Positions 54,078-63,294 of a stretch of DNA of 64,000 nt are shown here, in pieces; the first letter of the stretch is position 1, and each line of letters begins with the position of its first letter. Both the position numbers and the translations under genes were made by a program. The notes beneath the pieces were generated by a model, which was not told the DNA's origin, searched no databases, and saw nothing but the letters and a program-made list of their open reading frames with translations. The stretch lies in NCBI GenBank assembly GCA_041821265.1, contig JBGUEQ010000016.1, forward strand, positions 1 to 64,000, written 5' to 3'. This DNA is from Lachnotalea sp041821265. GTDB taxonomy: Bacteria; Bacillota; Clostridia; Lachnospirales; Lachnospiraceae.

Positions 54078-55043
54078 CTATTCTATAAATTTATTTATTT
54101 TATCAAGAATTTTTTCTTTTGTCAAACCACATTTTTGAAGTAGCATCTCATACTCTCCCGCTTGTGGATATTCATTTTCCACACCAATCATCAACTGTAT
54201 TGGTCTAACTTTTTTTGAGGTATAGTATTCTGCAATTGCACTTCCCATACCTCCTGCCACCATATGTTCTTCCATAGAGACTAGATATTTATGATTTTTC
54301 AGACTATCTAAACATTCTTCATCTAGTGGTTTTATTGTATGCATATCCACCAAAGTGCAACTGATATCCATCTTCTCCAATTCAGTAGCTACTTGTAATG
54401 CAGTTGCTACCATAGTTCCTGTAGCAACTAACGCTATTTCACTTCCTGTAAGAAGTATATTTGCTTTTCCAATTTGAAAATCATATTCTTCTTTATAGAC
54501 AATTGGAATATTGGTTCTTCCAGACAATCTTAAATAAACCGGATTTTCATAATTGGCCAGTGCATACATAGCTTTTACCGTTTCTGCACAATCTGCTGGT
54601 GATATAATTGTTATATTAGGTATAGCCCGAATATCTGCTATATCTTCCAGCCCCATATGTGTAGCACTCAAATCTCCCTCTGCAAGACCGCCACCAACCC
54701 CTATTAATTTCACACCTAATTTCATATAACCAAGACTCACTCTAATTTGATCAAGTACACGTGCTGTTATAAATGTTGCATAAGTTGCTGCAAATACATG
54801 ACTTCCTTCTTTTAGCATACCAGCAGCAACACCAACCATATTTTGTTCTGCTATTCCCATATCAAAGATGCGACTTGGATAATTTTCCTGGAATTTCTCT
54901 GTTCCAAAATATCGAGCAACGTCTGCTGTCATAAATACAAATTTTTCATCTAAATCTGGCATGTCATTGATAACCATGCCAATCGTTCTTCGCATGCCAA
55001 GCATAGACCATATACGTGCGTTTTTTTTATCTATTTTTTGCAT
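54078..55043 (-). CDS. Split transketolase, C-terminal half (pair A)
   Basis: The 321-residue protein has the pyrimidine-binding and C-terminal domains of transketolase. The cofactor-activating Glu is in FDMGIAEQNMVGVAAG near residue 67, and THMGLEDIADIRAIPN near 129 follows. With the next gene upstream (N-terminal half) it would form a thiamine diphosphate enzyme that transfers a two-carbon ketol unit. Its ATG at 55043 is one base after the partner's stop. Confidence 0.9.
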   Translation of the reverse strand: MQKIDKKNARIWSMLGMRRTIGMVINDMPDLDEKFVFMTADVARYFGTEKFQENYPSRIFDMGIAEQNMVGVAAGMLKEGSHVFAATYATFITARVLDQIRVSLGYMKLGVKLIGVGGGLAEGDLSATHMGLEDIADIRAIPNITIISPADCAETVKAMYALANYENPVYLRLSGRTNIPIVYKEEYDFQIGKANILLTGSEIALVATGTMVATALQVATELEKMDISCTLVDMHTIKPLDEECLDSLKNHKYLVSMEEHMVAGGMGSAIAEYYTSKKVRPIQLMIGVENEYPQAGEYEMLLQKCGLTKEKILDKINKFIE

Positions 55044-55856
55044 TTACTTCAACTCCTCTTTAGCTTTATTATACATTTCCTGAGTAAAGTATCCTATATG
55101 CCATTCAACCCGATTTTCGGCAAAACTTACACCTTTACCTTTTATTGTTTTTGCTATGATAGCTTTTGGTCTATCGGTGTGGACCAAAAATGCTTTTTGA
55201 ATGTCCTCTACATCATGTCCATCTACTTCTATCGTTTCGAATCCCACACTTCTCCAACGATCTGCCATATTTCCTATATTCATAATTTTGGAGGTCACCC
55301 CATCATTTTGTAGTCCATTTACATCTATGATTGCCGTAAGATTGTTCAAACCAAAATGCACCGCAGACGATGCTCCTTCCCATACAGAACCTTCATCACA
55401 CTCTCCATCTCCCATCATAACATATACTTTTGAAGTTGTATTACCTCTTAACTGCATAGAAAGTAAGCTTCCTATGCCAAGTGCCAATCCTTGTCCTAAA
55501 CTACCTCCTGAAAATTCAAGTCCGTGAGCTACATCTAATTTAGGATGTTTATACAAAAAAGACTCGTTTTGCATAGCTCCTTTGATATCTTCATCACTCA
55601 AGTAACCCGCATAATGCAATGCCCCATATAAACCAATTGCACTATGTGCTTTACTCATAATAAAGCGATCTCTTTCATCCCATTCTGAATTATGTGCATC
55701 ATATTTCAGAAAATCTCCATATAAAACTGCCAATATATCTGTCGCAGACATACTTCCACCAATATGTGCACCTTTCGTTCCGGAATTTAATGCCATTTCA
55801 AAAACATCTTTTCTAATATTTCTAGCAATATATTCTAATTCAGCCCTTGATTTCAT
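55044..55856 (-). CDS. Split transketolase, N-terminal half (pair A)
   Basis: The 270-residue protein holds the thiamine diphosphate-binding domain: GDGECDEGSVWEGASSA near 148 (GDG...NN signature with FGLNNLTAIID), SGGSLGQGLALGIG near 116 and KAHSAIGLYGAL near 78. ATG 55856 follows GAGAGGAT; a TTG eight codons upstream is less likely. It overlaps the SDR gene only if the longer start is used. It pairs with 54078. Confidence 0.9.
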   Translation of the reverse strand: MKSRAELEYIARNIRKDVFEMALNSGTKGAHIGGSMSATDILAVLYGDFLKYDAHNSEWDERDRFIMSKAHSAIGLYGALHYAGYLSDEDIKGAMQNESFLYKHPKLDVAHGLEFSGGSLGQGLALGIGSLLSMQLRGNTTSKVYVMMGDGECDEGSVWEGASSAVHFGLNNLTAIIDVNGLQNDGVTSKIMNIGNMADRWRSVGFETIEVDGHDVEDIQKAFLVHTDRPKAIIAKTIKGKGVSFAENRVEWHIGYFTQEMYNKAKEELK

Positions 55857-55873
55857 ATGCTCAATTATCCTCT

Positions 55874-56644
55874 CTACCAATTTGCTCTTGGAGGATTGGT
55901 TCCCCCATCTATTCTCAGTATCTGACCGGTAATATAAGAAGACATTGATGATCCTAGAAAGACAACTGCGTCAGCTACCTCCTCCATCTGTCCAAATCTT
56001 CCTAGCATAATTGCTGGTAATATACTCTTTAAGTTATTGCTATCGGAATTTTCTATCATGTCAGTTTCTATAATTCCAGGTGCTACTGAATTCACTCTAA
56101 TTCCAAACTGTCCTAATTCTCTTGCCTGTTGTTTCATTGCTGCATCAATAGCTGCTTTGCATGAAACATAATCGAAGCTAGCAAAGAAAGCATCCATTCC
56201 AGCTATTGAAGAAATATATATTATACTTCCTGTTTTATTTCTCTGCATCAACCGGGATATGAATTGTGTAAATTCCATTTGTGCAAAAAAATCAACATCA
56301 TAGAGTTTTCTCGCATCATCCATTGACATCATATTAAACCTCTGATAATTTGACAAAATACCTGCATTGTTGACCAAAATATCTAGTATATATCTTGTTG
56401 CTCTAATTCTTTTAACTGCTTCCCTCATTGCTTCTGAATCACACATATCAAAATAAAGTGGTATTATTTCAACACTATTTTCTTCTGCAATTACTGTTAT
56501 ATTCTTTTCAAATTCATCGTTTTGCTTTCTTGCACATGCAAATATCCTAGCGCCATGTTTTGCCATTCTATCTAAAATCGCATAACCTATTCCTCTATTT
56601 GACCCAGTTATAATTACAGTTTTTTCTTCTAATAATCTATTCAT
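55874..56644 (-). CDS. SDR family reductase (FabG-like)
   Basis: This NAD(P)-dependent oxidoreductase has 256 residues: TGSNRGIGYAIL near 13, NNAGILSNY near 92 and the catalytic Ser...Tyr-x-x-x-Lys in SSIAGMDAFFASFDYVSCK near 145-163. The C-terminus SSMSSYITGQILRIDGGT matches FabG-like SDRs. Next to a FabZ-like dehydratase and an ACP, it most likely reduces a 3-oxoacyl-ACP or related ketone. It overlaps the upstream dehydratase gene by 8 bp. Confidence 0.88.
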   Translation of the reverse strand: MNRLLEEKTVIITGSNRGIGYAILDRMAKHGARIFACARKQNDEFEKNITVIAEENSVEIIPLYFDMCDSEAMREAVKRIRATRYILDILVNNAGILSNYQRFNMMSMDDARKLYDVDFFAQMEFTQFISRLMQRNKTGSIIYISSIAGMDAFFASFDYVSCKAAIDAAMKQQARELGQFGIRVNSVAPGIIETDMIENSDSNNLKSILPAIMLGRFGQMEEVADAVVFLGSSMSSYITGQILRIDGGTNPPRANW

Positions 56645-57125
56645 TATCTTTCTCCATACTTTTATGATTCATTATTTGTCCCACCTCATCTGGTGCAATA
56701 AGAGAAAATTGCATTTTACAACTTATTTTGTCCCCTATCATAGCTTTCGCATCAAACCATGCGATACCTCGGCGATATGTTTTTAAAGTTACAATTGTTT
56801 TTAAAACATCACCCGGGCGTACACTTTCATTAATTCTAACAGATTTACATTCTCCAAAATACAATTTCAGTTCTTTCTTTCCTTCCAATGTATTAATTAT
56901 AAGTCCACCGGTTTGCATTAACGCTTCCATCTGAAAAACTCCTGGCATAATTGGATTACCTGGAAAATGATATTGAAAATACCAATCTGTTTCCTCTACT
57001 TTTTTTACTCCTTCAGCATAAATACCAGGCTCCACCTCTATAGAATCAATAAATATAAATTCTGGCATCTGTCTAAAATAGTCATACATATCATAATTGA
57101 TATCTAAATAGATTTTATTATTCAT
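56637..57125 (-). CDS. FabZ-like 3-hydroxyacyl-ACP dehydratase
   Basis: The 162-residue hot-dog fold protein carries the FabZ active-site helix HFPGNPIMPGVFQMEALMQTGG near 53-74, including the catalytic His and Glu. It would dehydrate a 3-hydroxyacyl thioester, probably on the operon's ACP. No ketosynthase is encoded here, so it is not a full elongation cycle. AAAGGAGGCATA precedes the ATG. Confidence 0.88.
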   Translation of the reverse strand: MNNKIYLDINYDMYDYFRQMPEFIFIDSIEVEPGIYAEGVKKVEETDWYFQYHFPGNPIMPGVFQMEALMQTGGLIINTLEGKKELKLYFGECKSVRINESVRPGDVLKTIVTLKTYRRGIAWFDAKAMIGDKISCKMQFSLIAPDEVGQIMNHKSMEKDNE

Positions 57126-57137
57126 TATGCCTCCTTT

Positions 57138-58118
57138 TTATAAATTATAGCAGTTCCTATAATGATTGAAAACTCTTTTCGAAATTGTCTCATTATTAAG
57201 TCCACAATTTCTCAATAATGTTTTATAGTTTGCCGCATGTGGATAGGCATCTTCTGCACCAATAATTAAATGTGGAGCTCTTACTATTTTATTTGCAAAA
57301 AATTCTGCAACTGCAGATCCTAAGCCACCAATTTTGCTATGTTCCTCTACTGTTACAATGAGTTTCATCTTCTTGAGACTCTCTAGCATTTCTTCGTCTA
57401 ATGGTTTTATAGTATGAAAATCAATAACCTTACAAGACAAACCTTGACATTCCAATATTTTTTTTGCCTGTAGGCACTCATATACCATTGTCCCAGTTGC
57501 TAGTAATGCAATATCGTCTCCATCCGCTAATTGAATAGATTTTCCAATAGTGAACTCATAATCTTCATTATATACAATTGGATTTCTTTGTTCTCCTGTC
57601 AACCTTATATATACAGGATTTTTACAATTGTATGCGGCAACAATTGATTTTGCTGTTTCTGTGCAATCTGCCGGTGATAAAATCACAATGTTAGGGATAG
57701 AACGCATAATCGCTATATCCTCCATTGCCATATGTGTCGCTCCAAGTATTCCAACGGAATATCCTGCAGTTAATCCCACTAATTTTACCGGAAGCTTCAT
57801 ATATCCCATATTTACTCTGACCTGATCCAAGCATCTTGTTGAGGCAAATGAAGCATATGTAGTGGCAAACACATTCATCCCTTCCTTGGTCATACCCGCT
57901 GCTGCACCCACCATATTTTGCTCCGCAATCCCAAAATTGTATACGGCATCAGGTTTTTGTAACTTTAATCGTTCAAGTCCTGAAAAGAAGGTCAAATCTG
58001 CTGTTACAACCGCAAAATCATTATCTTCCTTTGCTATTTCAGATGCCACCTGACCAAATGTACCACATCCGCCCAGCATAGACCATGCCCTAATATTTTT
58101 TTTATTATAATTCAACAT
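57138..58118 (-). CDS. Split transketolase, C-terminal half (pair B)
   Basis: The 326-residue protein is a paralogue of the gene at 54078: FGIAEQNMVGAAAGMTKEGM near 68 with the activating Glu, and THMAMEDIAIMRSIPN near 131. It overlaps the 3' end of the GNAT-transketolase gene by 14 bp, indicating coupled translation and equal amounts of the two halves. Differences from pair A (for example AHLIIGAEDAYPHAANY near the C-terminus) suggest a different acceptor. Confidence 0.9.
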   Translation of the reverse strand: MLNYNKKNIRAWSMLGGCGTFGQVASEIAKEDNDFAVVTADLTFFSGLERLKLQKPDAVYNFGIAEQNMVGAAAGMTKEGMNVFATTYASFASTRCLDQVRVNMGYMKLPVKLVGLTAGYSVGILGATHMAMEDIAIMRSIPNIVILSPADCTETAKSIVAAYNCKNPVYIRLTGEQRNPIVYNEDYEFTIGKSIQLADGDDIALLATGTMVYECLQAKKILECQGLSCKVIDFHTIKPLDEEMLESLKKMKLIVTVEEHSKIGGLGSAVAEFFANKIVRAPHLIIGAEDAYPHAANYKTLLRNCGLNNETISKRVFNHYRNCYNL

Positions 58119-59490
58119 TTATCAATTCCTCTAGCGCTTTCTGATAAAGTTCTGCTGTCAGTATATTATGATGCCATTTTGCATCATTTTCCATAAAAGA
58201 TATTCCTTTTCCTTTTATCGTATCAGCTATAATTGCAATTGGTTTAATGGATCTTCTATCAAATGCCTTACAACATTCTTCAATATTATGTCCGTCAATT
58301 ACATAGGTTTCCCACCCAAAGCTTTTGAACTTATCTTCTAATAGTCCCATAGACATAATTGATTCAGTATAACCATCATATTGCAATTGGTTCCTATCGA
58401 CAATAACTGTAATGTTGTTCAGTTGATAATGTGTTGCAGAAACGGCCGCCTCCCACACAGAGCCTTCATTGCATTCCCCATCACCCATGATTACAAAAAT
58501 ATGCGATGAATTGTTTTTCCGTTTCAAGCCAATAGCAGATCCTACCCCTAATGATAATCCCTGCCCTAAACTTCCACTTGAAAACTCAATTCCCAAATTT
58601 TCATTCATTGAAGGATGTCCAAATAATTCTGTCTCGTCACTTTTAAATGTTTCTAAATCTTTCTCAGAAATAATATGCATTTGCTTCAATACTGCATATA
58701 TTACTGGAACTCCATGTCCTTTACTTAATATTAATCGATCTCTTATGTCCGTTCGATAGTTATATTTAGAAAAATTCATACAATTAAAATATAATGATGT
58801 AATAATTTCAACCAAAGAAAATGTTCCCCCAAAATGTAATCCGGATTTTCCTGCCGCTTTAGACATATTCAAAACATCCTGTCTAATTTCAAATGCTTTT
58901 AAACTTAAAAGACGCAATTCTTCTTTATCTAGTTCTGCACTCACCAAGTGAATTATTTCCGCCGGTATAAACTTGATTTGCTCTCTGCGCCTATACCAGC
59001 TTTCTTTTGACATGCTTAATTTCATTAAGTCATATTTTATGCCTTCTTTTTCAACTGCACCTTCTTCAATACTATCAACATGATAATTTAAATGTCTATT
59101 AATTAATACAACTCCTTTATTATCCGCAAATACTTCTCCAAAGAGTATATCCGCATCTAACTCATCAAAATAAAAATTTAATAGGCTTGCCATAATAGAA
59201 ACCATATTGGGGAAATTCTTATATTCCTTTTCGGCAATATACGCAGAAGTTTCACCACATTTTCCATCTTCTTGCATTAAAATCGAAACAATCCCTACAC
59301 TAACAGAATCTATTTCTACAACCCAATAATAAGAATTCAAATTTTTTTTTTGCTTTTCATACCATATTAGCTGCATTTCTAATGTAAGTTTAGGATTTGT
59401 TGCCATGAATTTTGTTACATCCGCCTGCATCCTCCAATTCATGACCATTTCTAAATCTTGTTCCATCATTTTTCTAAATACTAATCTCAT
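58105..59490 (-). CDS. Fusion of a PseH-like GNAT acyltransferase with a transketolase N-terminal half (pair B)
   Basis: Residues 1 to about 165 are a GNAT domain of the amino-sugar type (MRLVFRKMMEQDLEMVMNWR, YYWVVEIDSVSVGIVSILM, GEVFADNKGVVLINRHL). Residues about 195-460 are the transketolase thiamine diphosphate-binding half: LSKGHGVPVIYAVLKQ, SGSLGQGLSLGVG, MGDGECNEGSVWEAA and QLNNITVIVDRNQLQ. The ATG at 59490 is preceded by AGGTGAAGCT; an ATG fourteen codons upstream has no site. The fusion ties N-acylation of a sugar to ketol transfer. I know of no standard family with this pairing. Confidence 0.85.
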   Translation of the reverse strand: MRLVFRKMMEQDLEMVMNWRMQADVTKFMATNPKLTLEMQLIWYEKQKKNLNSYYWVVEIDSVSVGIVSILMQEDGKCGETSAYIAEKEYKNFPNMVSIMASLLNFYFDELDADILFGEVFADNKGVVLINRHLNYHVDSIEEGAVEKEGIKYDLMKLSMSKESWYRRREQIKFIPAEIIHLVSAELDKEELRLLSLKAFEIRQDVLNMSKAAGKSGLHFGGTFSLVEIITSLYFNCMNFSKYNYRTDIRDRLILSKGHGVPVIYAVLKQMHIISEKDLETFKSDETELFGHPSMNENLGIEFSSGSLGQGLSLGVGSAIGLKRKNNSSHIFVIMGDGECNEGSVWEAAVSATHYQLNNITVIVDRNQLQYDGYTESIMSMGLLEDKFKSFGWETYVIDGHNIEECCKAFDRRSIKPIAIIADTIKGKGISFMENDAKWHHNILTAELYQKALEELINVEL

Positions 59491-59595
59491 AGCTTCACCT
59501 ATTATCCCTAATAATTCAATTTTATATACCACAATAATATATCAACACTTCTATTTACTTACCAGCAATGCAGTGCAATATTCTCAATAATAGCC

Positions 59596-60786
59596 TCAAA
59601 AACTAATTTGCCGGCTTAACATTCTAACAATATCATATCCATCCCAGTAAACACCAATATTCAAGGCTTCTCCAAGCGCTACAATTCTATCAATGCCTTG
59701 TAAATGATTATCCATCACAAAATTGATTAATGTATCCTTGTCTACTCCATAATAGATTAGTGACTGTACCTTATCAGTTATATATGAAGCTATTTGATTT
59801 AAATTGTCAACATCATATTGAAAGAATACTCCAAAACTCCCTCTCAATACACAGATATCACTTGGCAATTGTTTCAAATCAATTGTATATATTAAATTTT
59901 CAAACATGGATATATTCTTAATTTCGTTATATTCCATTGCAAGTTTACACAGCTGTGTATATTTATCTACAACCTTAATTGGTTCTAAATCATATTTCTT
60001 AGAAGATAGAAAAACAGATTCCCAAAACCTCTTCTTTGCTAATTCCTTATCTTTACCTTCCCACAAAATCAAATGAGGTGTAGAACATGCATTTTGGTCC
60101 ATAAGGTAAGTGTCATTATAAAATTTATTCGATATCTCCTGTAATTCCGATTTAGTTGCTTCTACTATTTTTTCACTATTCAATATTGCCAGTGAATATC
60201 TATCTGCAAATACTATTTCTACTGCTTTTTCTTTGAGTGGGGACTGGCGAATATTTCTTATTGCCTGATCACCGCCCCATATGATACGTGCATCACAGAT
60301 AGATGAATAATAATCTGTAACTTCTTTATTTTTCTCATATGATATTAATAGTGTTGAATTTTTTATTATTTTATATTTATTATTTTCGAATACTCTGTTT
60401 ATAGCATTACAAATAATTTTTGTTTGTAAAAACTCTTTACTGGGCACCCTTACAATATTGGAATTTCCCGATAATATTCCAAAAAAATATGAGAATGCAA
60501 AATTAACTGGCACATTAGACGGTGTAATATGAAAGACAATTCCTCTCCCTAGGTGTATTCCTCCATCTATAAATTTCTGTTTCATTTTCATAACACTAGC
60601 TTTCCTACACCAGAATGCAAGTGATACAATATCCGCATACTGTTTCGCAATACTATCTTTTCGCAATACACTCGATAACTCATCTAAGAAATCACAGACT
60701 ACTTCACTATATGGTTCTAAGGGCAATACTATTGGTGTTTGATTACCTACTAAATACTTGATTTTATCTGTTTTCATAGGTATCAC
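59596..60786 (-). CDS. LuxC-like acyl-CoA/acyl-protein reductase
   Basis: LuxC reductases convert an acyl thioester to an aldehyde with NADPH. The 396-residue protein contains IVFHITPSNVPVNFAFSYFFG near 85, an NADP-binding like stretch, and the catalytic-Cys segment YLMDQNACSTPHLILWEG near 230, as in LuxC (usually about 470 residues). No luxA or luxB is present, so it is not bioluminescence. The start may be GTG 60786 or ATG 60777; it overlaps the LuxE-like gene by 23 bp at the longer start. Confidence 0.85.
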   Translation of the reverse strand: MIPMKTDKIKYLVGNQTPIVLPLEPYSEVVCDFLDELSSVLRKDSIAKQYADIVSLAFWCRKASVMKMKQKFIDGGIHLGRGIVFHITPSNVPVNFAFSYFFGILSGNSNIVRVPSKEFLQTKIICNAINRVFENNKYKIIKNSTLLISYEKNKEVTDYYSSICDARIIWGGDQAIRNIRQSPLKEKAVEIVFADRYSLAILNSEKIVEATKSELQEISNKFYNDTYLMDQNACSTPHLILWEGKDKELAKKRFWESVFLSSKKYDLEPIKVVDKYTQLCKLAMEYNEIKNISMFENLIYTIDLKQLPSDICVLRGSFGVFFQYDVDNLNQIASYITDKVQSLIYYGVDKDTLINFVMDNHLQGIDRIVALGEALNIGVYWDGYDIVRMLSRQISF

Positions 60787-61834
60787 TACACCCCCTTACT
60801 TCAGCCTGTTTGATTCTTCCATGTATTTTAAATGTTTTACCTTTTCTTCCACAAGGGCATACATCCACACCAACCACTTCTCCAATGTCTTCCGATAAGA
60901 TGCAATGTCCCGGATAACTTTCTGGAAGAATAGACACTAGTTCAATCAATCCTTTTTCACCTGTTTTGCAAATAGAAAAATCTTTCGGATTTCTTATGAA
61001 AATATCAGAAAAATTAGAAGCGTGTAATCTTCCACATTCACATTCCATAAATATAGAACCGGTCTGTTCGACCATCCCATAATAGTTATATACTTTATGA
61101 ATACCACAGACTTTTTTCAGTTCTGATTTATATGTATCATTATCGACCGCTTCTTCTATTAATTTTTTAAATCCGCCTCCATGAATCAATATTCCCCTTG
61201 ATAAATCTAAAGTTCTTTGATCCACTTTCAATTTATTATATAAATGTTCCCATATAATAAATGTAAATCCAAATAAAAAAATATCTTCATTCTTATGTTT
61301 TTCCAAAAAGGCTTCCACAATTTCATAGTCAAGTTGCATATTTTCATCCAATGCATACGTGGTATCACACCCCATCATAGAAAATCCTAAAATTCCTGAC
61401 CCTCTCGCTGAAAAAAGTCTTCGATCTTTTACAACGGATTTTGTATCAATAATCAGCATAGGTAATCTCTTTTTTCCTATAAAATCAGTAGTTATCTTAA
61501 CAAGGGTTTTTGTTTGATTTGCTGATGTTGACTTATCCAAAAATATCTTTGACACACTTTGTCCTGTTGTTCCAGACGAAGTCATCGTTTTAACAATATC
61601 TTCTCTTGGTACACTACATAAATCATACTCTTTAAATAACCTTACAGGTAAAAATGGATATTCCTCAACAGAATGTTCTTCATATGGTCTGAAGGAAAAA
61701 CAATCTAACAATTTTTTATACATTGAGCAGTTCTCATAGTGCTTTATTGTAAGCTCCATAAGAGCTTCTCTATAAAATTTTTCTTTCTCCTCTTTTGTTA
61801 GGTCATAAGGGGAATTATTAAATATATCCTTCAT
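60764..61834 (-). CDS. LuxE-like acyl-protein synthetase
   Basis: LuxE activates a fatty acid with ATP and carries it on a Cys near the C-terminus for LuxC to reduce. The 356-residue protein has TMTSSGTTGQSVSKIFLD near 85 (nucleotide loop), YNYYGMVEQTGSIFMECECG near 255, and FKIHGRIKQAEVRGCSDTY at the end, holding the expected active Cys. The length fits LuxE. Together with the LuxC-like neighbour it forms an acyl-activation and reduction pair. Confidence 0.86.
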   Translation of the reverse strand: MKDIFNNSPYDLTKEEKEKFYREALMELTIKHYENCSMYKKLLDCFSFRPYEEHSVEEYPFLPVRLFKEYDLCSVPREDIVKTMTSSGTTGQSVSKIFLDKSTSANQTKTLVKITTDFIGKKRLPMLIIDTKSVVKDRRLFSARGSGILGFSMMGCDTTYALDENMQLDYEIVEAFLEKHKNEDIFLFGFTFIIWEHLYNKLKVDQRTLDLSRGILIHGGGFKKLIEEAVDNDTYKSELKKVCGIHKVYNYYGMVEQTGSIFMECECGRLHASNFSDIFIRNPKDFSICKTGEKGLIELVSILPESYPGHCILSEDIGEVVGVDVCPCGRKGKTFKIHGRIKQAEVRGCSDTYENR

Positions 61835-61858
61835 ATTTCGTATATCTCACCTTTCTAC

Positions 61859-63262
61859 CTATCTTAACGCTGTATATAAAATTTTACCCGCTTCATTTCT
61901 CGGAATTTCTTCAATAAAGCAAACTTCAAAAGCAGAAGAATGAATGCCCGTTGCCTTACTTATATAAGAAATAATTAATTTTGCATCTACTTTTTCAGTA
62001 CTATAAATTTTAAGCTTATCATCCTCACCCACGCAAACACATTCAAAACTTTGTTTTTTTAACAATTCTTCAACTTCATCTAAATTTATCCTGTTACCAA
62101 ATAACTTTAAGAATCGTTTTTTACGTCCAACAATATAGTAAAATCCATCATTATCTAGTTTTGCCATATCTCCGGTGTTTAAAACGCCTTGGTTTTCGTC
62201 GATATTATTCAAATCATAGCAACTGTTTGCATAACCTAACGTAACATTAGGCCCCTTATATATCAGTTCTCCAACTTGATCAGTCTCTATAATTTTGTCT
62301 TCATTTTCATCTATCAGAAAAAATTCTCCATCTGGAATTGCTATTCCCATACTTCCAGCCTTCTCCTTTGCCGATTCCCATGGCAAATAAGACATTCTGG
62401 CTGTCGCTTCTGTTTGTCCATACATAACAATCAATTTAATTCCTTTGTCTTCACATATCTGGTTAAACTCTGTTGCCATTTCCTTTGATAATTTCCCACC
62501 AGCCTGGGTAATGTATTTTAAATTTGGCAAATCCATTCTTCCAAATCTAAGCTTCTGAAGCATTTCGTATATATATGGAACACCACCAAAAGTAGTAGCC
62601 TTCTGCTCTTTTATCAGTGTCCAAAACTCTTTATTCATAATTGTATATTCATTTACTATTAGTGTTGCTCCTTTTAATAAATGACTATTTATAATAGATA
62701 ATCCATATGTATAACTCATTGGCATTGTTGTAATTGCTTTATCCTCTTTATCAATACATAAATATTGAGCTATTGAATTGGCATTTGCAGATATATTAGA
62801 ATAGGACTGCCTCACCAATTTAGGACTTCCTGTACTTCCTGATGTTGTAAGTAATAGTGCCAAATCGTCACTTAAATCATAGTCTTTTACATATCCTGGT
62901 TTTTTCATAGAAAAATTTCCATAATCTGATATTACTTCAGTTTCTATCTCTAATTTATCCCAATCACTTGGGCAATAAATATAGGAAGGCTTATACAAAT
63001 TTAATAAATTTTGAAACAATTTATTGTCGATGCCATGATTAATCAAAACCGGAACTATTCCTTTACGAAGCGCTGCTATATAAACACAAATTGATTCTGA
63101 ACAATTTTTACATACTAAAAACAGTAAACTTCTTACTTCTAATTTTTCAACCAAATTAGCACCATCTGAAATTAATTTTTCGTAAGTTATGGAGTTTCCC
63201 ATGTCTGTAACTATAGCTATTCTTTCTCTAAAGCAATCAATATCGTTGTAAAAATTATTCAT
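61859..63262 (-). CDS. AMP-dependent acyl ligase (ANL superfamily)
   Basis: The 467-residue protein has the adenylation motifs LLLTTSGSTGSPKLV near 132, YGQTEATARMSY near 277, LNTGDMAKLDNDGFYYIVGR near 352 and a final NEAGKILYT with the catalytic Lys. It would make an acyl-adenylate and load it on CoA or the ACP. Which acid is used is unknown. The start has AGGTGGGGTACAGGAT upstream. It is the second gene of the visible operon after PseI. Confidence 0.88.
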   Translation of the reverse strand: MNNFYNDIDCFRERIAIVTDMGNSITYEKLISDGANLVEKLEVRSLLFLVCKNCSESICVYIAALRKGIVPVLINHGIDNKLFQNLLNLYKPSYIYCPSDWDKLEIETEVISDYGNFSMKKPGYVKDYDLSDDLALLLTTSGSTGSPKLVRQSYSNISANANSIAQYLCIDKEDKAITTMPMSYTYGLSIINSHLLKGATLIVNEYTIMNKEFWTLIKEQKATTFGGVPYIYEMLQKLRFGRMDLPNLKYITQAGGKLSKEMATEFNQICEDKGIKLIVMYGQTEATARMSYLPWESAKEKAGSMGIAIPDGEFFLIDENEDKIIETDQVGELIYKGPNVTLGYANSCYDLNNIDENQGVLNTGDMAKLDNDGFYYIVGRKKRFLKLFGNRINLDEVEELLKKQSFECVCVGEDDKLKIYSTEKVDAKLIISYISKATGIHSSAFEVCFIEEIPRNEAGKILYTALR

Positions 63263-63294
63263 ATCCTGTACCCCACCTTTACAATTTTTGTAAC

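Noticed and set aside
54078..59490. Ordinary pentose phosphate transketolase genes
   Set aside because: Two split pairs in an ACP/LuxE/LuxC operon, one fused to GNAT, are a poor fit to central metabolism, although activity on pentoses is not excluded.
59596..61834. Bioluminescence genes (luxC, luxE)
   Set aside because: No luxA, luxB or luxD is present; only the acyl activation and reduction chemistry is shared.
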